A DNA stretch of 64,000 nucleotides from Gonium pectorale (GCA_001584585.1 LSYV01000011.1:259736-323735); one strand, 5' to 3'. Shown: positions 12,501 to 25,139, numbered from the stretch's first letter. Program-made: numbers and translations. Notes: a model not told the origin generated them from the letters alone.

Positions 12501-12783
12501 TACTTGCTTGCTTGCCAACTCGGCGTTGTATGTATTCCCTTCCCATTGTTAACCGGCTTAGATCATCCCCGTCAGCGTCCACGGCTGCCCGCTTCTGGTG
12601 CTGATGGCGCTGCGGGCCTTGGAGCCCGGGGAGCTGCTGAAGTGCGCTCGCGGGGCGGCGTGGGCTGCAGACCTTGACGCGCCGGAATGGCGGCTGCTGC
12701 GCTACTATGGCCTCACCCCGGAGGAGCTCATGCGGCCGCAGGAGGGGCGTCGGAGTGGAGCCGGCGGCCTGTGCGAGGCGTGA
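9590..12783 (+). CDS. B3-like/SET-like protein, copy 2 (degenerate SET motifs)
   Basis: Exons run from about 9554 (first in-frame ATG 9590) to 11804, then 12057-12217 and 12562-12783. Phases match the other copies and give about 865 residues; upstream exons are possible. Two B3-like modules are present: about 9800-10190 (VRVLGWDDSSDPS, nearly identical to copy 1) and about 10440-10800 (LRRQGAVAGDRLRLSLV). The family block follows (LHGCVAPTVGLPPLQRGE, RRCGTTFHPELAERV), then the SET-like domain (GLCSAQRLPAGEALAVVGGY). This copy has lost features the others keep: the second-to-last exon ends LNSM instead of the NC-containing motif, and the last motif reads LLKCARG instead of VLTCDHG. The C-terminal RLLRYYGLTPEELMRP block is kept. 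It lacks copy 1's N-terminal unit. The reading frame is intact, so it may be expressed, but methyltransferase activity is unlikely. Confidence 0.72.
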
Positions 12784-14626
12784 GGTACCCAAGTCCCGCT
12801 ATACCTGCGCCTTTGGGGAGCTGCTGACAGCTGCTGCCTGCTTGCTGATGCGCAGTGATAACCCTAGTCCGACGCATCACTCCGACGCTCGTGGCCGACT
12901 GTTCTAGGTTGGAGCGGAGATCTGGGGACGTGGCGCGCGGCGGGGGTGCTGCAAGGCGCGCAGCGGGGGTGCTGCAAAGCGGTGCAATCGATCCTGCTCA
13001 GCTCCCTGCTGCTGTATGTACCTGCGCGGGGCTGCATGTCATTATACTCTGCGGTGATGAGGTAGTGCGGTCGTTGGTGATGTCGTGCAATTGGCAGTAG
13101 GTGCCCGCCGCTGCGCCAGCGGCAGGGAAAGCAGTTCGGAGATGTGGTGCGATGGGGAGGGCGCAAGTCAACTCTTGGCCTGGCATCGCATTGCGGCCGG
13201 AACATGATTGCAGCAGGGAGGCACTACTGCCGGAGGGCGGCTGGGGGGCACCGAGTGTATGCCAGCCACCAGGACGGTGAGCAGCCGCGCGCCCGAGCAG
13301 CGGATGAAGCAACTGCGAAGAGGATTCGAAGTATTCGAACATGGAATATGAAGGCGCGCGGCGCCGATCAATCCGCGCCCTCATGCTACTTTCTAAACAG
13401 ATAGCTGGGGTATACGTAAGACAGCGGTGCAGGCTGCACTGCTAGTGCCCAGTAGCTTGATTGGCCTCCACGTGGGGGTCCCCGCCTTGATTCCGTCAAG
13501 ACTCGCCACCTGTTGTGCTGCACCGCTGTCACGCCGTTGTTTATTTTCGACTTGTGTGTCGCAAGTTGTGTGTTTCATCTTTTCTGTGGGTGGGTTGTCA
13601 CCGGCCAAAACAATCTGCGTGCTGCTGGAGGCCGCATATGACGTTTTGCACAGCGCGCGTTGGAGTCGACGTGGAACGCTGCTTTGAAATAAACGACATG
13701 TCGTGCTTCAAACAGTTGTCATTGTAGGTGACAGATTTGGCCGGCGGACATGGCCGGCGCAGGAAGCGAGGTGTGAGGTAGAGGCCAAATAACGGCTGAC
13801 ACGGACTCGGCGCCCTGCTGGAAACATCACACCCTCGGGTGTGTATGTCCGTAGAGGCTGCCTTCCCCGTTTCTGGTTATCGTTTTTTACGGACGAAACA
13901 CGCAGCAGCTTGCAAGCGAACTTTCAAGTCGTTGCTTCAGCGAGGTAGGACACAAGACCTCCTGCATCCTCGAAAATGTCAAAATACGGCAACACGCCGA
14001 CACGGGTCTCTTGGCCCTGTTTGCATCTCTTTGGGCGTCCGCTTGTTGGATGATACGAGGGCTAGATGTGAGAGAACACGTATTTTGGTGCAGCCTAAGC
14101 AGTGAACCAGCCAGCAGCGACGCGACCTTGCTTGTGACCCACAGACATTGTAGTCACTCATAAGCTAGAGAGAATGATTGGGCTTCCCTGAATGTAGACT
14201 GCCGTCACGCGGGGGCGAGCGCTCCGCGCGGTCGCTGCAGCCGGCCCCACCCGGCGCATCCCGGCTGCCGCGCTTCACTCCCGTTCAAACACAGGATTCC
14301 TTCACGCTACTAGGACGTTTTTCTTGCGGGGGGGTTCCGACTGACCGCCAACCTACGGGTCTGCACACGGAGGTTCGCTGCAAACTCGACTGTCGTACAT
14401 GCAAGGCCCAGGCGGCGGTACACACGGCCGTTGTATATGCTGCAATACATATGTGCCATTGAATAGCCACAGTGTATACCCGCCTAGTGAGTGAATGGCT
14501 GCGGGACATGGCGGCAGTAGTGCATGATGCATGACGCCCCTCCCCACTGCACAAATTCCCGGCCCGTTATCTACCGCCCGTTCACGCACCGCGTGCATAT
14601 CTTGTTCCCATTTGTTCCCTTTTTAG
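12784..14626. other. Intergenic region; possible 5' exons of the decayed small gene
   Basis: About 1.8 kb between SET-like copy 2 and the small-gene remnant. I found no counterpart of the first exons of the small family (the GxxLKLRxxLDG type of motif), so those exons are lost or too diverged to see. The region ends with an excellent acceptor tract (cttgttccctttttag type) at 14626. No other gene or RNA is recognised. Confidence 0.35.
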
Positions 14627-15233
14627 GACACGTGGTTAGCCAAGATATGGGTTTGCACCGAGGCGGCGAATGGCCAGCGCCACATCAAGCTGAACAGCCT
14701 TCCGCGGCAGCTGAGGGACCAACAGCCGATGCCAGCTCTGCGTCAAGGGCAACCTCGTGCGCACTATCACGCTCATCCTATCCGCCAGGAGGTATCGCCC
14801 ATGTACCCGGGAGGCTCAGAGCCAACTACGGCCTCGGTGAGCAGCCACAGCAGCCAGCAGCCATGGCCATCAGCGCTGCCGGCGGCGGCGGCGCCAACGC
14901 TGATGCCGCCGCCAACGCCGCCACTGTGGCGGCGCCGCAGCTGCGGAGGGAGGGCGGAGCCCTAACTGCCCGGATCCGGTCATCATCACCACCGCCGCCC
15001 GCCTGGTGCCGAGCAGCTGGCAGGCGGACGGCCGCAGCTGCAGGTACCTCATCCAGCAGCGGCGGCGTCGACGCAGCCCCCCCACTGGCGTCTGGCCTGA
15101 GGCCCTGGAAGTGAGGCAGGCGGTTGCTGTGTTGCTGAAGGAGACGGAGTGCACGTCCGCAGCAACCCGGAGGCGGTGGAGGTGCGTGCTGATGCGCTGC
15201 CTGTGGCGGCGCCCCAATTGCTCGTATCACTGA
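14627..15233 (+). pseudogene. Frameshifted remnant of the small one-module family
   Basis: A clean acceptor at 14625-14626 opens a phase-0 exon, exactly as in the intact relatives near 57881 and 60927. It encodes NGQRHIKLNSLPRQLRDQ, matching NGSRHVLLTGLPRDLRAE of the gene at 57281. About 14722-14734 the family match jumps to another frame, where QLCVKGNLVRTITLILSARR matches the LGFKGD...IITVVYSASK part of the relatives. The Ala-rich tail continues in a third frame (about 14800-15110). A last match to the C-terminal helix (VLMRCLWRRPN against VLVRCLRDLNS) is in the frame ending at 15233. At least two frame changes in one exon make decay more likely than a single sequencing error. No upstream exons were recognised. 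Confidence 0.6.
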
Positions 15234-17063
15234 AATACACGAGTTACACAGTCACAAAGTGAGAACGCTGCACTGTTCACCCGAAAGGACTTTGGAAACA
15301 AGTGAATAGAGCAGACTTGCTTGTTGACTTGCTTCCAGATTCTTCCAGTGTGTTTCTGTTGGATACGTTTGGTTACGGCAAGACAGGTTCCATGCATCGT
15401 TCCGTCACATCGCAATTGATGCAGTGCATGCACGAGCATGTACGGTGTGATAAGCAGGCCGCTTAGAAATTGCACGAGCGCGAGGTTCGGCTAGCACGCA
15501 TTGTGTTGAGTCCTGGTAGGCATTTGCTTGTATCCATACTGATTACATGAAGTTTGTCGGGCGAAGTAAGTAAGCTACAACTCTGCCCGTTGAATGTATC
15601 TACCATGGGAATGGGAGCAATTTCCGTCTGCTAGGGTGTCGACTGCGCGCTTGGAGAGCTGCCGAGGAGTGCGGAGTCGCAGCGGATGCGAGTGGTGGAA
15701 CACGAAGGGATGCGAGCGCTTTCTGGCTTTTTCTACTGCTTGGCGCCTGCTTGGAGCCTCACACAGGAACCATGAGACACATAACATGCTCATGTGTCGG
15801 TCCTCGCTGAAGCATAGCGGGAACCCGCCGCAGATTGGCATGTGTGACTGCCAAGCCACATGGCTTCTGTCCGAGGGATGGACGTGCCGCCAGCACAACC
15901 ATACCGCTATGCTATGGCTCAGCCTCGTGTTCTGCACGCGCTGGCACGCGTCCTCGAATGCCAATGACACATGTACATACAAGGAGGGTTTGTAGGCGGT
16001 CAGGTACTACGGGTTACCCCAGCGCCGGATTGACAGCGAAAGTACGCTACGACAGCGATTCGGTTCTACGGTTACCCGAGCTAGCGCCAGCGGAAGAAGG
16101 CCACGACAGCCAGCGAGAGGCACGCGCTGTCAGACCGACAAACGCCACAACAGGCACTTGTCCCAGTCGATGGCGTGGAATCCCATCGTTTCCATATCTT
16201 CCACCACGTAACATCTCACCAACATACACGAGCACGCGCCATGCGTGCTGCTTTCCCAGAAATAAATCCGCCCATCCACACACCTTCAGCGTGGTGTCAC
16301 GTATCCTTGCACGCTGCCAGCAGAAGCACATACAGAATGCTTGCTTGTGCATTCCGCTAACAACAAGGGAAACAGAGACAAGAAAGCTACCACTACGGGC
16401 ATACGGGCAAAAAAATACACATCTGTCGGTGCGACGTTTTCAGTCGGGCGCCTGGGCAGAGGCATGGCGGGCGAAGGGGACGCGCAGACCTACCGGCCCT
16501 ACCAGCTCAGGCCAGCGGCAAGGCATTTCTATTGGAGCCTCGACAACTAATCATATCACTGGGTTTCCTTAACGAACCAGCGGCCCAGCGGGGTTTGGCG
16601 CGGGCATTTTGAAGGGCCTCCCAGGACTCTCCCCATGTTCCGTCCGGCGAGGCGGCCGCCTCACTGGCCAATGGCACCGAAGGAGTGCAGGGGATTGGAT
16701 GGCACGTAATAGGTCCTCGGGAAATAGGAGTGCGACATGCTCTCGTTACGCACCCAGGACTTTCTACGACCCCCAGAACGGCTTGTGACTGGGCGGGGAA
16801 CTTCAGTAAAAGCCGGACCTGCGGCGCAGCCTGCCAGAAACCGCCCTGCTGCTGCAACCTGCAACGCCTTCTAAAGTATACACCATGCAGGAACCATGGC
16901 GAGCAGTATGTACTGCTGTCCTCTATTGATTGCCTTGCCGGAGCACTACACAGCCTCGTGGCTCGTGCCCCTCGCTGCGCTGCATGTATGTCGGTCACTA
17001 CCGGCGCCATCATGACAAATATACACGTGCGCGCCCTTATCCGGCGGTATCCTGACGGCCCCT
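15234..17063. other. Intergenic region downstream of the PIF1-like gene
   Basis: About 1.8 kb between the decayed small gene and the 3' end of the minus-strand helicase. It contains one copy of a 30-bp exact repeat (15684-15713) also found at 58917-58946. Open frames here show no recognised motif or family match. Confidence 0.4.
15684..15713 (+). repeat. Dispersed 30-bp exact repeat, copy 1
   Basis: These 30 bases, starting ggatgcgagtgg, recur exactly at 58917-58946 on the same strand. In one frame both copies encode GCEWWNTKGC. Each lies roughly 460-480 bases after the end of a small-family gene (the remnant ending 15233 and the gene ending 58441). Confidence 0.8.
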
Positions 17064-20000
17064 CTACTCTGAGTCGCTGTCCGGCTCGGAGGTCGGCTCC
17101 TCGCCCAGCTGCTGCCAGAGCCGCTTCTCAATCGCCTCGCTCCGGCTGCGTAGTGCCGGCATTGCTGAGCGCAGGTTCGCGATGGCGGACCTCAACCGCT
17201 TGTTGGCATCCTGGGCACCCCGCGGCGTTGCCAGCTGACCCGTGATGCTGCCTGTGGCGGCGGGTCCCGACTCAGGCCCGCCTGCCGCGCCGCCGTCAGC
17301 CGGCCCAACCACCGAGTCCGGTGCCGTGCCCGTTGCCGCGGTGGCTTTGAACCCGCTGTCGGTTGCGGCGGAAGTCGCTGACGATGGAGCGGCTGAGTAG
17401 TCCGACGACGCGGGCGACGTTCGGGGCTCCGGTGGCGGCTGGTCCCGCCGCACCTGCTCAGCCACGGACGACTCCACCTCCCCCACGCGCCGCCACTGCT
17501 GTGCCCGGCTCCGGAACCAGGCGCGCGCGGCAGCGTTCTGCGCCTTGCCAGCAGTGGGCTGGCGGGGATCTTCCCAGCACCAGGGTTCGTTGCCCTTGGC
17601 GAGGCTCTCGGGCTGGTACTCCAGCTCCTCCTGGTGCGCGCGCGACCAGTCCGCGACGCGCTTGTCCCTCTGTGCGGTTGGGAAGCAAACCTCAGCATGT
17701 CCAACAGCAGACGATGACAGCAGTCCACGCGGTGCGTGCGGAATGGCTGTTGGGGCCTTGCAGCGCAGGTGCGACCGACAGATCTGGAGCATGCAAGGAT
17801 ATTGCGCAAGATGCAGATTTTGATGCAAGGACCGGCCGGATCATGCTCGATTTCTAAAACGGATGGAATAGTCTGGGGTAGCCCCGCCCACAACCGACCA
17901 GGGGCAGGCCTGTTTACAGTTGGGCCGTAAGCCCCGCTGCTGCTCACCACTCTCCTGGTCTTGCCGATGATCTGCAGCCCTTGGATACCTCGGGCGCGGC
18001 TTAGGGCGGTGTACAGCATGCCATGGCCGAAGAACTCTTTGAGGTGGATCTCCACCTGTGGCAGTGAATGGCAGCAGCCGGGAGCGGACCGGAATCGAGC
18101 GGAACATGGACGTCCGCGGTTCTGCAACTCCGTCGTCGCTGGGCTGACCCGCCCTGTAAACTGCCAAGCCGAGCAACGCACGCCTTCCCATTCCATCCCT
18201 GCTGTGCATCTGATCTCCACCGCACCGCATGATGTCATGCAGCTGGTTTTGTGCCTTTGTTCAAGGAAGCGCAATCTTTGAATGAGTACGGAAGGGACGC
18301 TAAGCATATGAGCCAAACATACGCGCCCTCGACCCATCCCTGCAAACCTTGTCCAGGGTCATGCCCTGCGACTTGTGGACGGTCATTGCCCAGGCCAGCT
18401 TCAGCGGAAGCTACAGCAGTGGGGACAGCACCGGTGGCAACAGCGCCAAGAGGCAATCCTCAATCGTTGATTAACGGGCAAAGATTGGGTAAGCAGGTGT
18501 TCTTTAATGGAGCAAACAGCAAACGGTAACGTGTACGAGCACGTCCAAAGCTGCGCGTCAGCTACGTGAATGCGCTGAGGTGGCCTAGGGACGTGATCTG
18601 AGATCGTGATGAATGAACAGAGGCCCCTCATGCATGGAAACCCTGCTCCTCTGGTGGGGTGCCGCGTGCGCTCTCCTCCTGGTGTTCACCCATTTCCGTA
18701 CCCATGCTCACCTGTACGCGTGTGCAAACTCCGTAGCCGTGCACCCGGGAGTTGAAGAAGGCTGGCCCGATGGTCACAATCCGCCCGTCCGTGAGCTTCA
18801 CCTGGGGCAGCCTGCGGTGGCCCTGAAGCCACCTGCGGGCAATGATGGGCCCATAGCCAATGGACAAGCACAAGAGGTTGACGTTGAGTCCGAACAGCTT
18901 TCCGCTGCTGAGTATGCATGCTCAACTCCGTTCGCTGAGGGCGCGTGCGTGGAAGCATTACCACGGTCCCGCAATACACCATTACGCCCGAAGAGCTCCC
19001 CATCGTGGTTCCCCACCTGCGCATGAGCTCCTCTGTGTTGCCGCCGTCGCCGTCCTTCCAGACCTGCCCCATCAACACTGCTTCCCTCTCCTCGCCCTCG
19101 TCCATGTCCTTGAAGCCAACGATCACCCCGCGGGTGCCGTTTACCACGCCGCTGGGCGTGTCGAGGTTGAACACCACCATCACCTGGGCGCCCACCTGCA
19201 GCGATCAGGACAGGGCGGAGCAGCAGGCAGGGTTGCGCGCACACACCGAAGAGGACGCTCACGCACAGGGGCTTCAAACGCGAGTGCGTCGAGTGAGCCA
19301 CGAACACGCTGAAACCAGCAACAAGAGCAGGCTGACTTTACTATCACCGATACCTGGGGATTGGCTCGCCTCCCGGACATCGGGCAACGCGCGCGGGAGC
19401 AGCATGAAGCAGCAGCCACCATGCATATAATCGTTCCTCTCGCAGCTCCCAGCCAACATGGTATACTAGCATTGCCGGGCTATGCCGTTCCCTCTCGGCC
19501 ATGGGCGGATACTCACTTTTTCGGTGGCAACTGCTTCATGATCAGCACTGATTGCGAGAGGCCACACTGCAACAGGAGGCCCACTCCTTGCCTCACGCAC
19601 CTTCAGCCCCACGTTCACTGCCGCCTGGCACTCCTTGAACAGGCCACCCGACGCCTTGGCCACGGCTGCGATGTGTTTCTTGGCCTCCAGGCGCCAGACA
19701 TCCTGCAGCTCTAGTGCGCGCTGGGCTGCCTGCCGCGACAGCGCCTGAAGCTGCCAAGGCAAAAGCGGCCGATGGTAGATGACATGAGTCGGTGTTTTAT
19801 GTAACCTGGAGTGAACTGGACGGCAGAGACTGATTCGCCCATGTGTGCGTGCGATGTGACGTGGGCACGGCCGCTCCTACGCCTATGCAAAGGCTGAGGG
19901 CACCTCCTGGGCTTGGCGCTGCCGTCAAAGTTGGCAGACAGGCACTTGTCGATTGAGAATTGTGCTGCTACAATTGACGGTCGGATTGTGTGTGAGCGCA

Positions 20001-23000
20001 CCTACCCTCTGCAGGTGCGTGCCGCAGGCCCCTGCAAAATCCAGCTCCTCGACCACGTCCTCGTTGCGGGCCGCCGCGTGCACCGCCACCACCTCGGCCG
20101 TTGCCTTCAGTTGCAGCGCTCGTCCCTCCAGCGCCACGGCCAGCGCCTGGAACTGCGACGCCGTCAGCAGGCACTCGCTGACGAGCGGCGAGTAGACGAT
20201 GGCGGGCGGGTCGTGGGTTACAGCCGTGTCGTCACAGGCGGCGTAGCTCACCTACAGAAGCATGGGCGTTTCATATCAACGTTTCTGGTGAACTTCAAGA
20301 CAACCGTCCATGCAGCGTCATAAACGATGCGTACAAAGGCAAAGTGAGGGAACTGTTGCAAAAGAGCACCAGGTAAGAGAATCCCCACCCAAACACTGCT
20401 TCGCGTCAGCTCTCTTATCTTCATCTGCTCACAGCATTGCACCCCGTAGATTACTAACACTGCAACTATGGCTGTCCGGGACTACGGATGCAACCCGTAC
20501 CTCCTCCCCAGGCAGGTCGCGCAGCTCTTGCTCGTTCTGGGTCCCGACTTCCTCGTTGGTTGCGTACAACTTCGTAGGCTTGATGCCATCGCTGACATCC
20601 AGCTCACGGGAGCACACAGCAAGCAGCTCCGACACGGCCTTGTCTGCCTCGGTGCTGTCGGGGCTGCAGCGGATGATGTTGAGGCGGGACACGAACCACC
20701 CATCACCCTGCCGGAACACCTGTGGGAAGGCCGAAGCATGGAGGCAGGGCAAATACATATAAAGCTTACGCTTCTGCTCGCTGCGGCCGTACTCTGCCGT
20801 GCCGAGTCAATCTCCGGATGCCCTCCTTCACTCTTAACAATTTAGCTTGCGCACATTATTGAAGCAATGACCCCGCCAGCCTGCCTTTTGTTGGCACCGT
20901 AAGTACGGCGTACGCTGTGCTTCTCGTGCGCTGACGGCTGTGTGTCAACGATGCCATCTTCTGTGTTATGCTAAACCAGCGAGCGTTCCGAACCGGCGGC
21001 CCAGCCCCCGTGCATATGTCCTATCAGTTAGCCGCACCTTTGTCAGCTCAACGAACCGGAAGTCCCCGTAGTAGAACACCGGGGCCTGGGGGCGTTAGGT
21101 GGGGAAGAGACAGTGCTTGTTCTCAGTGCATGCGTGCTGTTGTGTTCATCCTGGCATGGGGATTGTCCATAGGAAGTTGCCGCCCTGAACTTGGAAACCC
21201 AATAGTGTTGCGGTACCCGTAGGCTTGCCTGGAACACGAAGCCACGGTTCATGAATGCTTGCTCCTGGGGTGAGAAGGCAGCCTGAGGTGGCGCCTTTGC
21301 GGAATCTATGCTCTTTTTCTTCTCAATGGGCGGCAGCCTGGGGTGGACAGCGCGGGGACGGGGTGCACCGGGGGTGGTCAGTCCGGTGTTCCGAGGCGCG
21401 CACGGTCAGCACTCGGTGCAGCCAAGAGTACCACAGAGATGTACGGCAGATAACGTCTAAAAGGCGGCACCCTGCATGCTTACAGGTCAGCTTCCATGGC
21501 ATGTCGCTGTGCGGCTGTGTGATCAGTCTTCCAACTGCCCGGGCCGGCCCGCAACTTGCACGCACAGGGTTGATGCCCTGGACACACCCTGCCCGCTTTA
21601 TGTGCTCGCTCACTGGCAGAAGTCGCCACTCAGGACGAGCTGAAGGCCTCCGAAGGGCCGGTCCACCAGCCTCAGCCGCGCCTCCACCTCCTCCTGATGT
21701 ATGGGTGCACGCCGTGTGCAATGGCGGGGGATGTAGAGCCAACATATAGACCAGACATATGTACAAGGTCAGCGGGTTCCGAGGCTATGCACATGCAACA
21801 CTCACGCCTTCCAGATCGGGGATGGCTGCACTCATGTCCGTGCGGAGGATACTGCCAGGCGTGAGCTGCTGGATGCCGGCCGCGGCGAATGCCAGGCAGG
21901 CCAGCAAAGTAACAAAAAGGGCGCTGGTTTGTTGGCCCCGCCGCTCACGCTTGACACCACGCACCTTGGGCAGGTTCTTGGCGAGGTCCAGTACAGCCAA
22001 CTGCCGGGCTTTGCTGAGGTATGAGTCAAGCACTTGCAGCAGCTCGGCGCTGAGCATGCCCGCCTCGTCCACAATGATGGTTTGCAGCTGAAAGAGCCGC
22101 AGCCGCACCTTAGGGGACCGGTGTTGGGGCGTGTGCCAGGGAGGACCAGCGCTGAGGGTCAACAATGTAGATGCACATACAATAGTTCTATCGAGGGATA
22201 GTAACCTAGCAAGGTCGAATGACGGTGGGTTCATCATCTTGTCCCCGCGCATGCTACAGGCGGCTTGCATACCCGTGCAAGCGAGCACTTTCTTCCGTAA
22301 CATAGTCAAGAGCACCCTACTTTGCATCCATGCGACATACGTAGGGACGGCTTTGCACACCTGTTTGTTGTGGATCATGCAAGAAAAGGCACCGAACGAC
22401 TCCACCTTCCCCAGCTTGAGCAGCGAGTGCAGGGTGATGCCTTCAATGCAGGGCCGTACGATCAAGGGCGCACACGGTTACGGGGCCACACATAAACAGA
22501 AAGTGCAGAAGGTCTAGCGGCAGGTGCCTGAATTCAGTCGAAGTGAAACAGAAACGGCTCCGGCGACCGGGCCGCAATAGCTTCCCAGAGTGGTTGCAGG
22601 TGCGACGCACACTTGCTGACTTTCCCTCACCTCCGACGATGGTGGCCGCGAGTCCGGTCATCGCGACCACTGCGACACGCCGATCATACGCCCTGGGGCT
22701 GCCGTACTTCTTCAGCAGCACCTTCTGCACCTCCAGCAGAGTCACGGACTTGCCGGTGCCCGCACACCCCGTCAGGAACACGTTCGTGCCGTCGACCACC
22801 GCGTCAATGGCGGCTTGCTGTTCCGGGGATGGCACGAAGGGACTCTCCACCAGAGTATCCCCTTCAGTGCTGGACGGTCCCAGCACATCACCGTCACTGA
22901 CCAGGGGCGCTGCCGCCAGGCATTCCCCATGCGGCTTGGATGAGGAGAATGGTGCTGGTGATGCTCTTGTTGAGATGCAAAGACGCCGCGACGGTTGAAG

Positions 23001-23093
23001 GCAACGCACACGCGCCGTGAACGCAGGTTGGCGAGCGGTCCAGGGGCCACCTCGTCGCGCCGCGGCAAGGTTCTCCAACTGGCGTAGCGCCAT
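17064..23093 (-). CDS. PIF1: PIF1-like ATP-dependent DNA helicase, probably organelle-targeted
   Basis: A multi-exon minus-strand gene with superfamily 1B helicase motifs in order. Exon 22631-23093 has an Arg-rich, acid-poor start (MALRQLENLAAARRGGPW) resembling a transit peptide, then Walker A GCAGTGKS and MTGLAATIVGG. Then come GITLHSLLKLGK (from 22440), Walker B IIVDEAGMLSAELLQ (about 22080), PFGGLQLVLSGDFC (about 21640) joined by splicing to QLPP (about 21340), and FRFVELTK (about 21050) joined to VFRQGDGWFVSRLN (about 20700). The C-terminal half has AQVMVVFNLD with VNGTRGVIVGF (about 19150), LAWAMTVHKSQGMTLDKV (about 18400) and MLYTALSRARGIQGLQIIG (about 18010). The last exon, 17064-17669, is a low-complexity tail ending acidic. 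PIF1 helicases unwind DNA 5'-3' and act in mitochondria and nucleus. One intron appears to use a GC donor (CAG then gcaagc, near 21220). Exon edges in 19-21 kb are approximate. ATG 23093 begins the presequence. Confidence 0.85.
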
Positions 23094-24761
23094 CCCCTGT
23101 CGTAAGCCTCCGTTCGCAATTCAGTGGCTGTGGAAGTTCAAGCCATTAATCAAGGGTTGGGCAAGAGTCAGCTCCGGGCTGATTGCCATATGATAACTTG
23201 ACAAGGAAGAACGAACCGGATAGGGGCTACATGTCTTCCAAACCTCATGCATGTCGAGGTAAAGCGAAATCACGAGCGTTCTGCGGGGTGGGTGACACCC
23301 GGCAGCGCAGACATCCGAGAGACAACGCGCGAGTACACGGAAGACAAAGGCCCCACCTGCTGGTAGGTGAAAGAGGCAGTGTTGTGCCAATGGACGCCTG
23401 TGCTTGAGGTGGCGCTCCTCACTTTGGCAATAAAGCCCGACGCCACCGTTTCCAATAATGTAAGAGCAAGCCCATGCTGTACGCTTTCCTGCGCCGTTAG
23501 GGAGGTCTCCGCAGCAGCACGGCCTCGCGTTGTTGGTCGACCCACGGGCCGCTGCAGGAGAGTAAGACCGCGTCACTCGGGGCGAAAATGTGATATGGTT
23601 TAGGGCATGGAATGCGGCATCAGTATACGCATAGTAACGCCAGCAACCGTCTACCCAACAGCCTCGACATAGGTCGAGGCAACGGTCCTGCCTGGCTGAG
23701 ATACCTCGCTAGCACAGAAATGGAGGTATTTATGCGCCGGATTAGCGATAAGTTGCACCGTGCTGACAGGACGTGAAAGGACGCGACCCGTTGTCGGCTT
23801 GATAGGGCCATGGCTGGCAGCAAACGTGACCCAATCAGGCAGCATTGCATGCTACTTGAGTACATCAGAGGCGTGGACTTCTGCACGACTTGCAACCGCA
23901 ACACTACAATGGTTCAAGTGTAAAAACACGAAATCAAGCTCTTATTCCTTCAAATGCATTCATCAGGTGGTGTGTTCGGCGGTGGCGTGTCACATAGTGT
24001 AAACCGTTGAAGGCCTGGATCCATGCCCAGCCAGTGCGACAGCTGGCGGTATGTGTCATTATCATAGCTGCACGCCATATGCCATTACCGTAACCCTGCG
24101 CTCAATCGGAATAAGCAAACATGCGATTGTTGGTAAAATCTTGCACCAAACCACAGTCACGTAGCACTACGATTCAACAAGTCAGTAGTAAACGTGCTTT
24201 TACTGTGTTGTGAGGCGCATCGCAGCTCGCACCACCTTCGTCGCCGGGCGGGGTTAGATCTTTGCTGTCCGTGGACATTCACTCCAAGCACAAACATGGA
24301 CAGTACCGCACTCCCACAACAACAGATACAAACGGCGCAGTTTTTTTTCATGTTTCCTACCTTCGACGCATGCACAACAGCATCATTGCCAAACCGTTAA
24401 TAGACGTGGGAATATGAACTCCCGTGGCACTCATGGGCTCCAGGGCCGTATGCCGGTCCGACAATCCGCAGCTGTCTGTGTGGTGTGCGCATACCGGACA
24501 TGAGCCCGAACTTTAATCTATTGAAGTCGGTGACGCGTGCCATTCTATACGTACATGTCTGACTGACTGACTTCGTTACAGTACTCCCGACGCTGGGGGA
24601 CCCGGCTTGCCACCGGGAAATGACTGCGAGAGTACGGGCAGTAAGGCAGCACCAGCAGACAAACCAAGCAATGACACAGTGGCATAGTGCATAACCCAGT
24701 CAGGGGGCCCGCGGTATGGGCATGGAAAAAAAACTAAAGGAAAACTAGGGAGACTACTGCA
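23094..24761. other. Intergenic region upstream of the PIF1-like gene
   Basis: About 1.7 kb with no recognised gene. The part next to 23093 is the likely promoter of the helicase. The part near 24000-24700 is AT-richer than the neighbouring genes. Open frames are short and show no motif. Confidence 0.4.
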
Positions 24762-25111
24762 TCACTCCGCACAGTGCAGGCGTCCAGCCACGACCCGCAG
24801 GAAGGGTTGCCCAGCAGACACAACATCCCAGCCCTTCCGCTGTAAACCGAGGTCAAAGAAGTCTCGCAGCATGGACCAAAATTTTACCACTACGCCAGCC
24901 TGCATCGCAGTAAGGACAGCGGCAGCGATCCTGGGCCGGAAGGGGCGAGTGGCCGACGCGCGCGCACAGAGCGCCGCGCCCACTCCAGGCTGTTGAGCAC
25001 CGCCAGCACAACCACGTCCCCCACACAGCCCACCACCCGACCCTCGTCTGGCGGGACACCCAGCCACATGTGCGCTCGCTGCACCGGACAGTGGCACCGG
25101 TCCTCTACCAC
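24762..25111 (-). pseudogene. Possible retrotransposon ORF tail, frameshifted
   Basis: On the minus strand two overlapping frames look coding. The upstream one reads DRCHCPVQRAHMWLGVP and then VVVLAVLNSLEWAR; the downstream one ends at 24762 with VVKFWSMLRDFFDLGLQRKGW and PFL. The Cys/His stretch followed by an FW..L.DF..LG....W pattern resembles the C-terminus of reverse-transcriptase ORFs of algal non-LTR elements as I remember them. The two parts are in different frames, so the copy would be broken. No catalytic reverse-transcriptase motif is visible, and the rest may lie in the adjacent run of N. The assignment is tentative. Confidence 0.28.
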
Positions 25112-25139
25112 TGGGTCTCGGGGGTGTGGCGGGGTGGTC

